64,000 nt of DNA from Candidatus Thiosymbion ectosymbiont of Catanema sp. Cochon2018 (GTDB lineage: Bacteria; Pseudomonadota; Gammaproteobacteria; Chromatiales; Chromatiaceae): positions 528,917-592,916 of the forward strand of contig WYCW01000002.1 in NCBI GenBank assembly GCA_011392765.1, given 5' to 3'. Made by a program: the position numbers and the translations under genes. Positions 53,855-63,591 of this stretch are shown here, one piece after another. How positions within the stretch are numbered: position 1 is the stretch's first letter; each line of letters starts with the position of its first letter. The notes under the pieces were generated by a model. That model searched no databases. It was not told the origin of the DNA and saw only the letters and a program-made list of their open reading frames with translations.

Positions 53855-54190
53855 GATCTGGTGGGTCGATTTCGGCCCCGCGGTCAGCGGCGAGATCCGA
53901 AAATGCCGCCCCGCCGTCATCGTCGGCAACGACTCCGCCAACCAATTCCTTTCTCTGCGTTCTCTGTGTCCTCTGTGGTTCGAAATGGCTTTTGTAATAC
54001 CCTCCTTGAGGGAGCTCTGTCCCAGCGAGGCCAAGGTCCGAGTCAGGAGGCCGAGAGCAAGGCGATGGCGGACCAACTGACCACCGCGGACGATCGCGTC
54101 TGGTCGAACGGCTCGGCGCCTGTCCACGGCCAACCTGCGGGCCGTCGAAGACGCAGTGCTCCCAGGCTCGCACTCCTGAACTGCGATTTG
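53841..54190 (+). pseudogene. mazF: MazF/PemK toxin, broken by a repeat
   Basis: MRRGEIWWVDFGPAVSGEIR and KCRPAVIVGNDSAN is an intact MazF N-terminus with the RGEIWW and RPxVIV motifs. At 53945 a TCTCTGTGTCCTCTGTGGTT repeat piece interrupts it. Downstream, in other frames, the family C-terminus continues: SKAMADQLTTADDRVW and VHGQPAGR with AVEDAVLPGSHS. The toxin cannot be made whole. Confidence 0.7.
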
Positions 54191-54199
54191 CTCATATCT

Positions 54200-54923
54200 T
54201 TCCGCCATCCGCCAAACCATGGGATTGGGCCGGAGAAGCAGGAGGGGACAGCGGCAGGATCGAAGCAACCGCTCTCCCTGGTGCCGGGGAAATGCGTCGA
54301 TCAGCCGATTGCGCATATCGACATCGTCCTCGAATACAGTCATCCAGATGCTGAAGAAGCCGGACTCTTGTGCCTGGTGAACGATAACATGCGTGATGGG
54401 TTGTTGTCTGGATCGGCATCCAGCGATTTAACTCTTCGGCCAACAACCACATTTTTTAATCGCTGTAAACCCTGTCGATGGCCACTCGCTTGCCGTTTTC
54501 ATCCACAACTTCGTTGGAACGCTTATCAACCCGGTCAAGGCAAGGTATTCGCTGCCTGTTTCGCTACCCCTCGTTCCCACGCCGCCATCGCTGCGGATTA
54601 CCTGTCAGGAGATAGGTGAACGCAATGGGGTGTTATCGCGATCGACAGTAAGACATCCTTGAGCACGACATCTTTGTCTCCATGGTGGAGTTACAGTTGA
54701 CGCAGCCCCAGAAGAAAGTTGTCCCAGCGTCCCGCTAAATGCGCGCGTAGGCCGAAAGCCCTTAAGGTTGGATGTGCTCTACCGCCAGCATGAATCGGGA
54801 TACGTCGTTCGCAATAACTGCAATAGCTACCCAATCTGCAGGATCAACTCCCGGCTGGCTTCTTGGTAGGTATCAAAAGAAATCATCGGTCAGGGTGAAC
54901 CCCTCTGGAAATGCCGGTCGCAT
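54200..54923 (-). pseudogene. HNH nuclease relic (TIGR02646/PtuB-like)
   Basis: Frame pieces in order: MRPAFPEGFTLTDDFF, QEASRELI, CSYCERRIPIH-like and MLAVEHIQP, FFWGCVNCNSTMETKM, FTYLLTG, LDKRSNEVVDENGKRVAIDR, WLLAEELNRW, MTVFEDDVDMRNRLIDAFP. VEHIQP and GCVNCNST are the HNH core of TIGR02646 proteins. At least six frameshifts. It follows the AAA relic after nine bases with AGGGAAGCC before ATG, so the two formed an operon of the PtuA-PtuB (Septu) type. Confidence 0.65.
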
Positions 54924-54932
54924 GGCTTCCCT

Positions 54933-56262
54933 TCACAGCTTCGCGGCCTTTTCATTTCAGAAGGCTGAAATGCCGGGGTTGTCCGCATAGGGCGCCATGG
55001 TTTCCGGCAAGTCGCGCCTTGTATTCCGCCAGCTTCTCTTCCGGGAAGGCCCTTCGCGGCGGCTTCGAAGGCTCCCTCGAAATAATGCCTGGCCGCACCC
55101 GTCATCTCCTCATAAGCACGCTGACCCGTGGATTAGATCATCCCCATGATGCCTGCGATCTCTTCGACCGGCAGGTTCGCTTTGTGTGATGACTGGCCAA
55201 TCCAATATAAACTCTTCGCCATTTTTGCACAACGACTTGGATGAAAACGGTGAATGGGTGGTACAGACGAACTGGGATTTTACAGGGAAGGTTCGGCGCA
55301 AATCCCTCGACCTCGTGCGGCGCACCAACGGGGTACGAATGCAGATCCAATTCGTCGATCAGGACCACCGGGTCTGTTGCGTAGCACCGCGCCGCCATAA
55401 TGGGGATTCAGCCTGGCCGCCCGTTTGCGCCAGATCGCCCACCAGTGCCGCGCATACCGCTGCCCATCGCTGAGGTGGAAAGAACGGGCTTTTTGCCTTC
55501 CATTTCGACCACCACCTTCGCCTACGGTGGCATCGAAATAGAGATCGGACGCACCCTCCGCAACCGACGATGGCCTTTTTGCCGCCTCGAATACCGGAGA
55601 TGCGCTCCTTCCAGGCCCGGTAGGCGTCCGCGACTGACGGGCATGAAATCCAGCACCGGGTAAGTTGGTCTACCGATAGTGTCGGATCGATACTATTCTA
55701 TAGCCTATCAGCCAGGATTGTCTTCTTTTTGTCGAATAATTCCGTCGGGTCTGTGCCCGAAACGATTCCGGTTCCTGACATGACCGCTCGGTCCCATAGT
55801 ACGAGCAAGGCAGAGAGACCTCTTTGCCCTCACTGAAGGCTGTGTTCGGTTGTAGCCGAGGCCAGTTGTGCGATCAGTACCCCAACTTTGTGGCTAGTAA
55901 TACTCCCACCACAGGGCCGTTTAGTGCGCCAGCCGATCGACTTTTCCTGTACCTCGCCGCGTGCTGCTACTTCACAAGGGTACAGATACTCCCAATTGAC
56001 ACTGACATTGGCGTTGCCCCTGGTCGTCGATCTCCTCATGTAATTGCCCAGCATCACCTCGTTCCGGACGAATTTGACGGGTATTGCCCCCTGATCCCTC
56101 GATCTGAAACCAACCGCCGACGGCTTCACCGCCAAGGCATCAGGGCACACTGGTCTTGCCCGTGTACCGTTCTTTTCCGACCAGCAGGTTGAATTCCGGG
56201 TGAAAGGAGAATTCCCTCTCATAAAGCCCTTGAAGTGTTTGAAGCAATTGGTCTATGCGCAC
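54933..56262 (-). pseudogene. AAA ATPase relic (PtuA-like)
   Basis: GTG start at 56262: VRIDQLLQTLQGLYEREFSF, HPEFNLLVGKERYTGKTSV is a changed Walker A (family VGENGTGKTS). Later pieces: VRNEVMLGNYM, then VVLIDELDLHSYP (Walker B), DLRRTFP, QFVCTTHSPFSS (Asp-box/His switch), and the C-terminal MTGAARHYFEGAFEAAAKGL with EEKLAEYKARLAG. Many indels and some substitutions at key residues. ABC-like ATPase of an AAA plus HNH defence pair. Confidence 0.65.
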
Positions 56263-56421
56263 GATAAACCTCGGCCGACGAAGATGTAATTCGGTGGTAG
56301 TGCCGTAGGCTGGGTCGAGAACAGAAACCCAGCTTTTAAGGAGCAGACTTGGTTTGCTTAGGTCTCATCCCTCGATCAACCTAGTACGGCGGTGCCGAAG
56401 TACCGAAACCATCGAATCAGC
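56263..56421. repeat. MITE fragments
   Basis: GTAGGCTGGGTCGAGAACAG and AAACCCAGCTTTTA at 56307-56340 belong to the 168 bp MITE family. CCTAGTACGGCGGTGCCGAA near 56380 resembles the end of the 199 bp family. Both are decayed. Confidence 0.55.
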
Positions 56422-57330
56422 GGTAGTGTTCCTAACTTTGTTGCTCAAGGATTTCAAACGGCGACGCTTGAGCTCATCATGCTGATTCACGAATAATCCG
56501 ATGACAATATCGTGCATTTTGATTCGGTTTTTGAAAAACAAATCGTCTTGCAGCGCAAAGTCGCTTGATTCGCGTCCGTAGCGTCAAATGTTTGCGTTCT
56601 ATTTTCTGCGTGTTTTGTTTCCAACGACATGTTTTTCGGGATCTAAATGGCGCTTATCAGCTTTAATCGTCGGTATAAACGGGTAATCCCAAATGGCTCT
56701 AATAAACCTTTTAATTCAAGAAAAACCTCATCTCGACGTTTCCCGAATACATAAGCCAACACCTTACCCGTGGCTGATCAATAGCATACCACAACCATCT
56801 TTGGATGGCTGCTCCCTACATATTTCCACATCTCATCCATTTCAGCAGTTTGGCGCCTTGCTTTGCTAACATCATGATAATCCTCTACTTTTAGAATATC
56901 TACCACAATCTGCTCAGGCGTGTGGGTCGCTAAAATCTGTGATTACGGCGTGCAACTCGGGTTCTTTTTTTAATTCATTGATAACAGTCACACCAGGACT
57001 GATACACCCCGAAGTACCCGCGCGGTATCACGAATGCCGCTGCCATTCAGTGCCATCCCAATGATTTGTTGTTTCGTTTCCGGTAACCGCCCTTTCTCAG
57101 ATCGTCCTGGATAAACGTTTTGCCCTCCACCGACCTGTTCTTTGCAAATAAACGCTGCTTGCCATTGCTGGTGTTGCCATGTTTAGTAACATCAATACCA
57201 TTGCAGACAGGGCATTTTACGGGTTGTAATACCATAGGTTTCCTCGGTAAAATTTTGTTCGGTTAATAGCTTAAAGCTCAGGTAATTATATCAAGTGATT
57301 TATAATTAGCAACAAAGTAATAACACTACC
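56422..57330 (-). pseudogene. Decayed IS1-family element
   Basis: Same ends as the copy at 45043-45947 (GGTAGTGTTCCTAACTTTGT; reversed GGTAGTGTTATTACTTTGTT) and collinear throughout, but with more than a dozen one- and two-base indels and stops. insA remains as CPVCNGIDVTKHGNTSNGKQ, insB only in pieces. Confidence 0.85.
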
Positions 57331-58324
57331 GCCTTGAGGTACCGTCGCTTACCTCATTGATGACCGCCTCCCGGCAGTGCCGCCCATCGTTGACTGCAAA
57401 CGCCAACGGGAAACCGACATGCCTTCGCTCCGTAATGGTTCGGGTTGCTCGACAAGCGGATGTCCTCCTTCCGAGAACTCGACGCCAGTACCAGCATGGC
57501 GCCCCCTTTGCTCCCAGAGCATTGCCCTGGTTCCTCCACGACTACTGGACCTCAACTGGTGTGCGGCGGGCACGGTTGTATCTTCTGCCCACCTTCGGGT
57601 TTACGAGCCCCCAGTCCGCCGGATCTCAGGTTCCCGATCCGTCTGTCGCTGCACGCCATCCGCTCTCACCCCGGTAGGCCACCCCAGTGCTCGCGCTGAT
57701 TCCTTCCCAGGGCTGCTGGAAGACTGAGATTTCAGCCTTTTTTCCATATCAATCCGGCCGGCCAGTCATCGTCGAGCGGTTGTTCGACCGAAAAAACAGC
57801 GAGTTTGAGACGGAAAACTATCAGTGAGCACCAGATCGATCATGCCAGCTTGCGCTTGTATCGTCGGAGATATCAATTTACACTCTACTTTGGAGTTCAG
57901 GCTGGGACTGTCCTTCAGCAGAGTCCATTTAATCGCGTGGAGATTGTTCGTGATCCGAGAGCCTCCAACTGACCTCCTGTGCTTCAGTTGGTATTGCCGC
58001 CCAGTGGTGACGATCAGGGAGTTTCAGGTAGCAACTGGAGGGCGCGTTGGCTCAAGCTTTTCCCATGTCTGCTCAAATTTCTCCACCCGACCTGTTCCAG
58101 ATCCACTTCGCCAGTGTGTCCCTCGCGCAGGAGCTTGGATGTCTTGATGATTGATGCGTGGGAATCACCATGTGTATGCGTATTCGTTGAGCTTTAGTGT
58201 CGGTATAGGTAGTCATTGGACGGCTCTCAGTGAGATTGCTGTACCCTGCTGATTACCTTCGACCAAATGTTATTGGCCATCAAGAAAAAGCGGCCCACAG
58301 ACCACTTCATCCATCCTGGAGAAC
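57331..58324. other. No gene recognised
   Basis: ORFs of 60-115 codons exist on both strands but none shows a family I recognise. The 57345-57730 part is GC-rich and smooth (TTCGGGTTTACGAGCCCCCA), perhaps an old structural or intron-like sequence; I could not place it. 57830-58200 reads like decayed coding sequence. Confidence 0.3.
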
Positions 58325-58460
58325 ACCGGGATTCACCCCGGCAAATCCAGTTTCCCCATGAGCCGACTGGTCCACGGCGCGGACACATTGATGGCCTACT
58401 CGGATGAAAGCTGAACTGACCAGGGATTGGCTGGCGCATGTCACAGTGGCGAGGACGCCG
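58325..58460 (-). pseudogene. gltD C-terminal relic
   Basis: In mixed frames: GVLATVTCASQSLVSSAF, then CVRAVDQ and SAHGETGFAG, equivalent to GVFATGDMRRGQSLVVWAI, RAVDEWLMG and TDLPR of glutamate synthase small subunit. Better-kept related tail at 61015-61145. Confidence 0.5.
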
Positions 58461-58499
58461 GGAAGCAGATGTAGTAGGCGTTGGAACCCTCATTAGCAA

Positions 58500-58765
58500 A
58501 AAGTGTCTTTTTTATGACTCAACTCCTATTTGTGTCATATTGCTCCATGACTGCCAGTCAGAACCATTGCACACCATCGGGAACTGGAACTCCAATTGCT
58601 CGATAATAATGAATTCCAATACGAATGCTCCGATACTTTGCCCTTGCAAACGGACTTGAAATGTAACGATGGATGATAGGGATTTCTTTCAGCGCGCATA
58701 ACTTTCACGCGCAAGATTCTGCGTGTTTATTGGGAAAAGATTATAAAACACATCCTCCAGAACTT
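58500..58765 (-). pseudogene. RelE/HigB-like toxin relic
   Basis: Pieces ALKEIPYHPSLHFKSVCKGK, SIRIGIHYYRAIGVPVPDGV and QWF..GSHGAIQYDTNRS-like are the HPSLHFKxV, VRxGxxYRA and WFWIGTHxEYD motifs of a RelE-like toxin family. Frameshifts at three points. Follows the antitoxin relic on the same strand. Confidence 0.55.
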
Positions 58766-58769
58766 ACTT

Positions 58770-58915
58770 GATGCGTAGTGTTTCAAATTTCTGTTGCCTT
58801 GCCTGATCTGTATTCATGCGGTGCTTCTTCTGCCAAGGCATCGAATTTGCCTTCAGAGGCATCTTTTTCAATTTGGGCATCCCATACATTCGCGTCGAAA
58901 GCCAAAAACCAGCGA
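58770..58915 (-). pseudogene. Antitoxin relic
   Basis: EWYDAQIEKDASEGKFDALA and EEAPHEYRSGKATEI is the C-terminal half of a small antitoxin family (WDxxIExDxxxGKLDxLxxEALxEYxxGKxxEL). The N-terminal part is not readable. Precedes the RelE-like relic. Confidence 0.55.
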
Positions 58916-59129
58916 CAGGGGCTGGAATCTTTGGTCGATAGGTTTTGAATTCCGGTTTCTATTGTTGTGTCATCATTTCTGATTGCCTGTCAAGTTGGAT
59001 ATGCTGGTCAAATTGGACTTGAAAGACTAACAGTTTTCTTAGATCGCACGCAATGCTAATGTGTTAGACGGCATGTGATCTGACACACTAACTCCCACCA
59101 TGCAGGGAAAGCTCCTCTTATAGGTAGAA

Positions 59130-59180
59130 GTGCATCACTCACCCCGGCAAGTCTGATTTTCCCATGTTGGGGGGTTCCAT
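59130..59180 (-). pseudogene. gltD tail fragment
   Basis: Minus frame ends MGKIRLAG / MGKSDLPG-like (CCCATGTTGGGG, GACTTGCCGGGGTGA), equivalent to the GltD C-terminus LMGxSDLPR. Very short. Confidence 0.3.
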
Positions 59181-59394
59181 TCCCTGCCCCAATCACGCGC
59201 TGATCCCGACTTCCGCTCCAGCCCTATCATTCTGCTGTTTGGCTGCAAACACCGCTCGCGCAGCCTGGACCACCACACGGATGCGGCCTGACGCCGGACG
59301 CAAGAGATTCACCAGCGATGCCGGCGCGCCGACCGCCGTCGAATTCCTCGAGAAGCCGCTCGGCGGTGATAAACCGATCCCCGTCGTGCCTAGC

Positions 59395-59606
59395 GAGGCT
59401 GCGCCTCAGACCGACGGGCGCGGACCAGCCGCGCCGGAGCGCCCCTGGATGGGCACGGATACACACGGATTGTGATCCCGTGTGTATCCGTGTCTGCCTC
59501 CGTGGTTCAAAGTTTGCGATTCCTGCTAACTAGAGGCAGAACTATTTTTGTGCAGCGACTTGACTCATTTAGCAAAGATCCAGGTCCCTCAAGGAATCCC
59601 TAGTCG
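59395..59606. repeat. Repeat pieces
   Basis: CCTAGCGAGGCTGCGCCTCA is one end of the 225 bp repeat; GGATACACACGGATTGTGAT with CCGTGTGTATCCGTGTCTGC is a hairpin; TTTTGTGCAGCGACTTGACT and CAGGTCCCTCAAGGAATCCC form the other end of the 225 bp repeat. Thus a 225 bp repeat in which the middle was replaced. Confidence 0.6.
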
Positions 59607-59675
59607 GGCGAGAATCTTGGGTTCTCGTTCCTCGATGTATCCACGTTTATCCGCACGTAACGCCGCATGACCCCG

Positions 59676-60135
59676 TCAATCGACCAGCTCCGGATAGTCC
59701 TCGAAGGCAAAGGGCACCGCCCAGAAGTCTGCGCGGTGGCATCGAAGGGCATCAGCGGGGCTTGGGGAGGTAAGACTTGGGCCTCGACCTTTCTGACCGT
59801 AGTGTTTCCCCATCCCGAGGTGTTGCATCAGCATGCTGACGGTGTGGTCCTTGGGTCGACTTCGGACATTGACTTCCTCCGGCAACCCGACGACGCGCGC
59901 TCTTGAATCGGTATAGTCCGAAGTCTTCGGCGTCTCCGCCAGCCCACCCGGACCGGATTGAGATCCATAGGCCATCGCCGCCAGCAACGCCTTCTCATCG
60001 AGCAGCGCCTGGCTCTTGAAGCGACCCTCCCAAAACGCCCCTTCACCCCATCCTCGGCATTGGCCCCCGGCTTGGGCGTGCTCGTTGAGGTACCACATGA
60101 ACCGAGACAAATCGTGCAGCCGTCCCCGATCAGTC
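59676..60135 (-). pseudogene. REP-associated tyrosine transposase (RAYT) relic
   Basis: RGRLHDLSRFMWYLNEHAQA, GAFWEGRFKSQALLDEKALL, AAMAYGSQSGPGGLAETPKT (family AYVDLNPVRAGLAETPE) and SDYTDSRARVVG match the C-terminal half of RAYT/Y1 transposase-like proteins. The N-terminal HUH and Tyr are missing or unreadable, and frameshifts are present. RAYTs mobilise REP sequences, which abound here. Confidence 0.7.
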
Positions 60136-60329
60136 ATGGCAAATGCTCTGCGATTTTGGTGTCCGGAGTGGAGGGATGTCAAATAAAGTGGGTGTCCTTT
60201 TTTTCCCCTTTTTTTCCCTTTTTTTGCGATCAAGGAACTTTCAGCCGGGTCGGTTCACGCGGATCAGCTTTCCTGCCAATGTGCTTTCCGTTGCTTTCTC
60301 GGTGAATCAACTACCTTGGCGCGAGAAGT

Positions 60330-60560
60330 CGGATCGAAGGTGCATACGATGATGCGGCGTGGCACGAAGAGATGCGATGGAGTTGGATGAAGTCCGCTCG
60401 ATTCAAGGAGTGAGGAACAACGCGTTGGTATCGTCGGTAGAGAATGTCAATACTTCCGCGTCGGAAACGGCTTCTTGCCCCACTCCGGTTTCTTGAATCG
60501 TCAGTACATCACGACGCCCGCTTGGCTCGGGGTTCGACTACCGGTAGCGGAAAATTCTCG
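60330..60560 (-). pseudogene. DUF5615-type PIN-like toxin relic
   Basis: Mixed frames: AENFPLPVVE, RRDVLTIQETGVGQEAVSDA, EVLTFSTDDTNALF and ADFIQLHRIS with IIVCTFD-like end. This is the family ADENFPxPVVExLRxxGHDV, LTIQExGxxxQxxxDxEVL. It follows the DUF433 antitoxin relic, the usual order. Confidence 0.55.
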
Positions 60561-60583
60561 GTGCCATAAAGTCGTAACCTTCT

Positions 60584-60918
60584 TCAGCCTTCGTTCTCCG
60601 CAATGGCAAGATCGATTTCAGCCGGATTCCGTCGGGCATAGGTGCGGGTATTTGGCCAAATCCTCGGCCCGCAAGGTAGGGTAACAGCGGAGAATTTCCG
60701 CTTACTCCGTACTGCCCGAGCCGGCGGGCCTGTTCGAGGACCCATACAGGTATTCGGGTACGGACGATGCGCGCGGTTCCTACCACTGACTTTCGACGTT
60801 TTCGATTCGGTGTCGCCCCGCCCCGAAGATCGCGAGCAATCCATTGCAGTAACTGGGCGCTTTCCCCTGGGGATAGGTTGGGAAGCATCTTTTCGATGGA
60901 TTGAAGCGGGGTGTTCAT
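60584..60918 (-). pseudogene. DUF433-type antitoxin relic
   Basis: MNTPLQSIEKMLPNLSPGES, AQLLQWIARDLRGGA, ARIVRTRIPVWVLEQARRLG are well kept; after a frameshift the tail is LRAEDLAN-like, TYARRNPAEIDLAIAENEG. Full-length otherwise. Pairs with the DUF5615-like toxin relic downstream. Confidence 0.6.
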
Positions 60919-61014
60919 CTACCCTCAGCCGCGTGATGGGCATGTTCGTATTTCAACACACCACAGGGTTATCAAAAAACGATTCCGGAATCTTCGGAGC
61001 CGCTCACCCCAAGC

Positions 61015-61145
61015 AAATCCCGACCTCCCATCAACCACTCATCCACAGCACGGGCGCACCGGCGCCTCTCGGATGGCCGACACTACCAGGGATTGGCCGC
61101 GGCGTATGTCGCCGGTGGCGAAGACGCCGTAGATGGAGGCGTGAT
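61015..61145 (-). pseudogene. Glutamate synthase small subunit (gltD) C-terminal fragment
   Basis: GVFATGDIRRGQSLVVSAIR then EAPVRP and VDEWLMGGRD-like: the NADPH-binding C-terminus of GltD (GVFAAGDMRRGQSLVVWAI, RAVDEWLMGRSDLP). Only the last about 45 residues exist. Two other degraded tails lie at 58.4 and 59.15 kb. Confidence 0.65.
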
Positions 61146-62097
61146 AGGCATCGGGGCTTTCGGGTGGGACGCTGCCGCGTGCAGGGTAGTGTGCATGGAT
61201 TATCGCTACAGCAAGATAGTTGTCACCTCGGCAACAGCCTTGGTCGATACGCGAGAAGTTGGTTTGCTCAGGAGTCGTTTGATTGCACCATCAAAATTGA
61301 GCCATTCCCGCTCTGCCGCATCAGTAATCAATCCCAAGGTTCCGATCACACGCGCAAACCTCTTGCTCGGATGGATCTTCTGACTTTTTCGTCCGACAGA
61401 GCCGGATCTGCCCTTGATGGATCGCCAGGCGAATGACGGCAGCTTCGCCTCCGATCAGACGCAGATTAAGTGCAGGAAGATCAGCGGTGGGGCTGACTCG
61501 ACGGTCGGCAAATCAGGAAGATTCTGAAACAGGCCTGAAGTGGTGCGGGAAGCTCATTGGAAACGTCGCTTCGGTTACGACTTCCTGCGGGATACTTACA
61601 CGCTTAAATCGGCGTTTGAGGATACCGACAAGATCGAAGAATGGCCAAGTAACAAAGAACGGACGTGTCGCTGACAACGGTCACGGCATGTCGGCTGAGC
61701 GTAGGTGTCTGAGATCCGACAACACTACATCCAGGCTTGGTGAAGCCAAGCGTCGTGGCGCGACAAAAAGTCTTCGGTCTTCCACACAGAGTCCATGCCC
61801 TAGAAGGTGGCCGACCTCTGCGCGGAGGACAATGTCCGCAGCGGTAAGCATCTGCGCAAAGCCTTTAAGCACTGCCCGCGACAGGTTCTCTCCGATATCC
61901 GCTAGGTGACTGATCAAGGGATCAGGAATGTCGACGTAAGTCTCATGGGGATTGCACGATATCTCGATGATGTGAAAGTTTGAGCAACTCCGTCGTTTAG
62001 GTAGGTGGAGAAAAATTGAGGCAAACAAAATGGGTGTCTTTTGTTTCCTTTTGTTTCCTCTCATTTCCTCTCTACTGAGCGTGATCCCTTTTCCCTA
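61146..62097. other. No gene recognised
   Basis: Open frames up to 158 codons without recognised family. VADNGHGMSAER near 61667 resembles an ATP-binding GHKL N-box but is isolated. The block ends with TTTTGTTTCCTTTTGTTTCC. Probably decayed sequence. Confidence 0.3.
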
Positions 62098-63262
62098 CGT
62101 GTCAGGTCCGTGTGATTATATACCGAGAAGGAGCTATCCTCTATTTGGAGGCGAGAGAGGACTCCGCGGTTGCTCGCTGAGGAAGAAACGGTGACAGGAG
62201 AACCAACGAAGTTGAAGGAGTGTATGACCTAAGTTTCACGATAGCACGAATCACGAGAAGAGGCATCATTACTTATGAACATTCCGAGCACCACAATGCC
62301 GCACTACGCCGGCGGTTCGCCAAAATTGCAGGATCCAACCGCCGTCGGTGAGCAACCGGGAGTTAGCCGAAGCGTACAACCGCAACCGACACACGGTGGC
62401 GAAATGGCGCCAACGAGAGGGGACGGGGGATGGCTTCGCGCCGCATTCGCGGCCTCCATGCCACCCTCAGTGGAGCCAGGAAGCGGTGGTGGTGGCCTTG
62501 CGAGAGACCTTACTGCTGCCGCTGGATGACCTGCTAGCGGTAACCCATGAGTTTATCCACCCCGAGCTTTCACACTCTCGGCCCTGGTTCCACTGTCTGC
62601 ATCGCCGCGGGTTTCTAACTATAGAGCCTTTACCAGCTTTTTTGGGAGGAAGGCCAAGACGCCCGTGAAGACCTTCAAGGGTACGCACCGGGCTTTGTGC
62701 ATGTCGATGTCAAGTACCTGCCTCAGATGCCAGACCAGACGCACCATAGCACCTGTTCGCTGCCATTGATCGGGCCACCCGCTGGGTGTATGTGGAGGTC
62801 CTCGAAGACAAGTCCGGCAGCCTCCGCCTGGCGGCTGCGAGCGCGTCTGATCGACCAGGCTGCGTTCATCGCATCAGCGGGTCCTCACCGATAACGGCAA
62901 GGCATTTACCGACCGTTTCCGTGCAGGCAGCCGGCGGCAGCCGACTGGCAACCATGCCTTCGATCAGGTCTGTGCTGACAGCACATCGACATCGGCTCGT
63001 AGGCAGAACCCCGCAAACCAACGGCATGATTGAGCGCACAATGGCCACGTCGCTGGTATCTTGGCACCACGGCTAGAGCTCTGCCGAGCATTTGACCGAT
63101 ACGATCAAACGCTACGTTAAGGTCTTCAAATCAATACATTCCGCAAAGGCATTGAGTCACATTTCACCTATTGAAGGCGATGAAAAAAAATGGTATAAAA
63201 ACAGCCAAACCTATTCAAGCGTGTATATAATCCTGGCGGAACTTGACACTGAACCTGCCCGA
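62098..63262 (+). mobile_element. Decayed IS481-type element
   Basis: Possible ends TGTCAGGTCCGTGTGATTAT and, reversed, GGCAGGTTCAGTGTCAAGTT. A single decayed transposase gene in between. Boundaries are approximate because of mismatches between the ends. Confidence 0.5.
62290..63235 (+). pseudogene. IS481-type transposase relic
   Basis: Pieces in shifting frames: ARRRFAKLQDPTA-like, VSNRELAEAYNRNRHTVAKW (HTH), VVALRETLLLPLDDLLAVTH, PGFVHVDVKYLPQMPDQT (first Asp), VLTDNGKAFTDRF (second Asp), KPQTNGMIER (Glu) and ALSHISPIE. At least six frameshifts. Order and motifs are those of IS481 transposases. Confidence 0.75.
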
Positions 63263-63339
63263 CGGCGGATAGCTCCAAGCATGCAAACATACAAAAATAG
63301 TTGAAATGATTTTCATTACCCCGTCTCAAACATTCTGCC

Positions 63340-63591
63340 GGCGGCGGAATAGTTTGAACCACAGAGACGCAGAGAACACAGAGGCCATAAATTTGCAATA
63401 TCAGTCAAACTGAATTCCTTGAGGGACCTGCATCTTCACAAATGAGTCAAGTTTGTGCGCTGCACAAAAATAAGTTCTGCCTCTTGTTGGGCGGGAATCG
63501 CAAATCCTTTGAACCACGGAGGCAGGGCTGGATAAACCCACGGATTGTGATCCGTGTTTATCCGTCTCTTCCTCATCGTTCTTCGGTACAG
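63340..63591. repeat. Mixed repeat block
   Basis: GAACCACAGAGACGCAGAGA (63356), TTCCTTGAGGGACCTGCATC and AATGAGTCAAGTTTGTGCGC (225-bp-repeat end, 63411-63470), GAACCACGGAGGCAGGGCTG with GATTGTGATCCGTGTTTATC (63510-63565). No gene. Confidence 0.65.

Noticed and set aside
57345..57730. GC-rich smooth region considered as rRNA fragment
   Set aside because: No conserved 16S or 23S core motif could be found, so it was left unassigned.
61660..61700. DNGHGMS as a GHKL ATPase gene
   Set aside because: No G1/G2 boxes or other family motifs in the surrounding frames.
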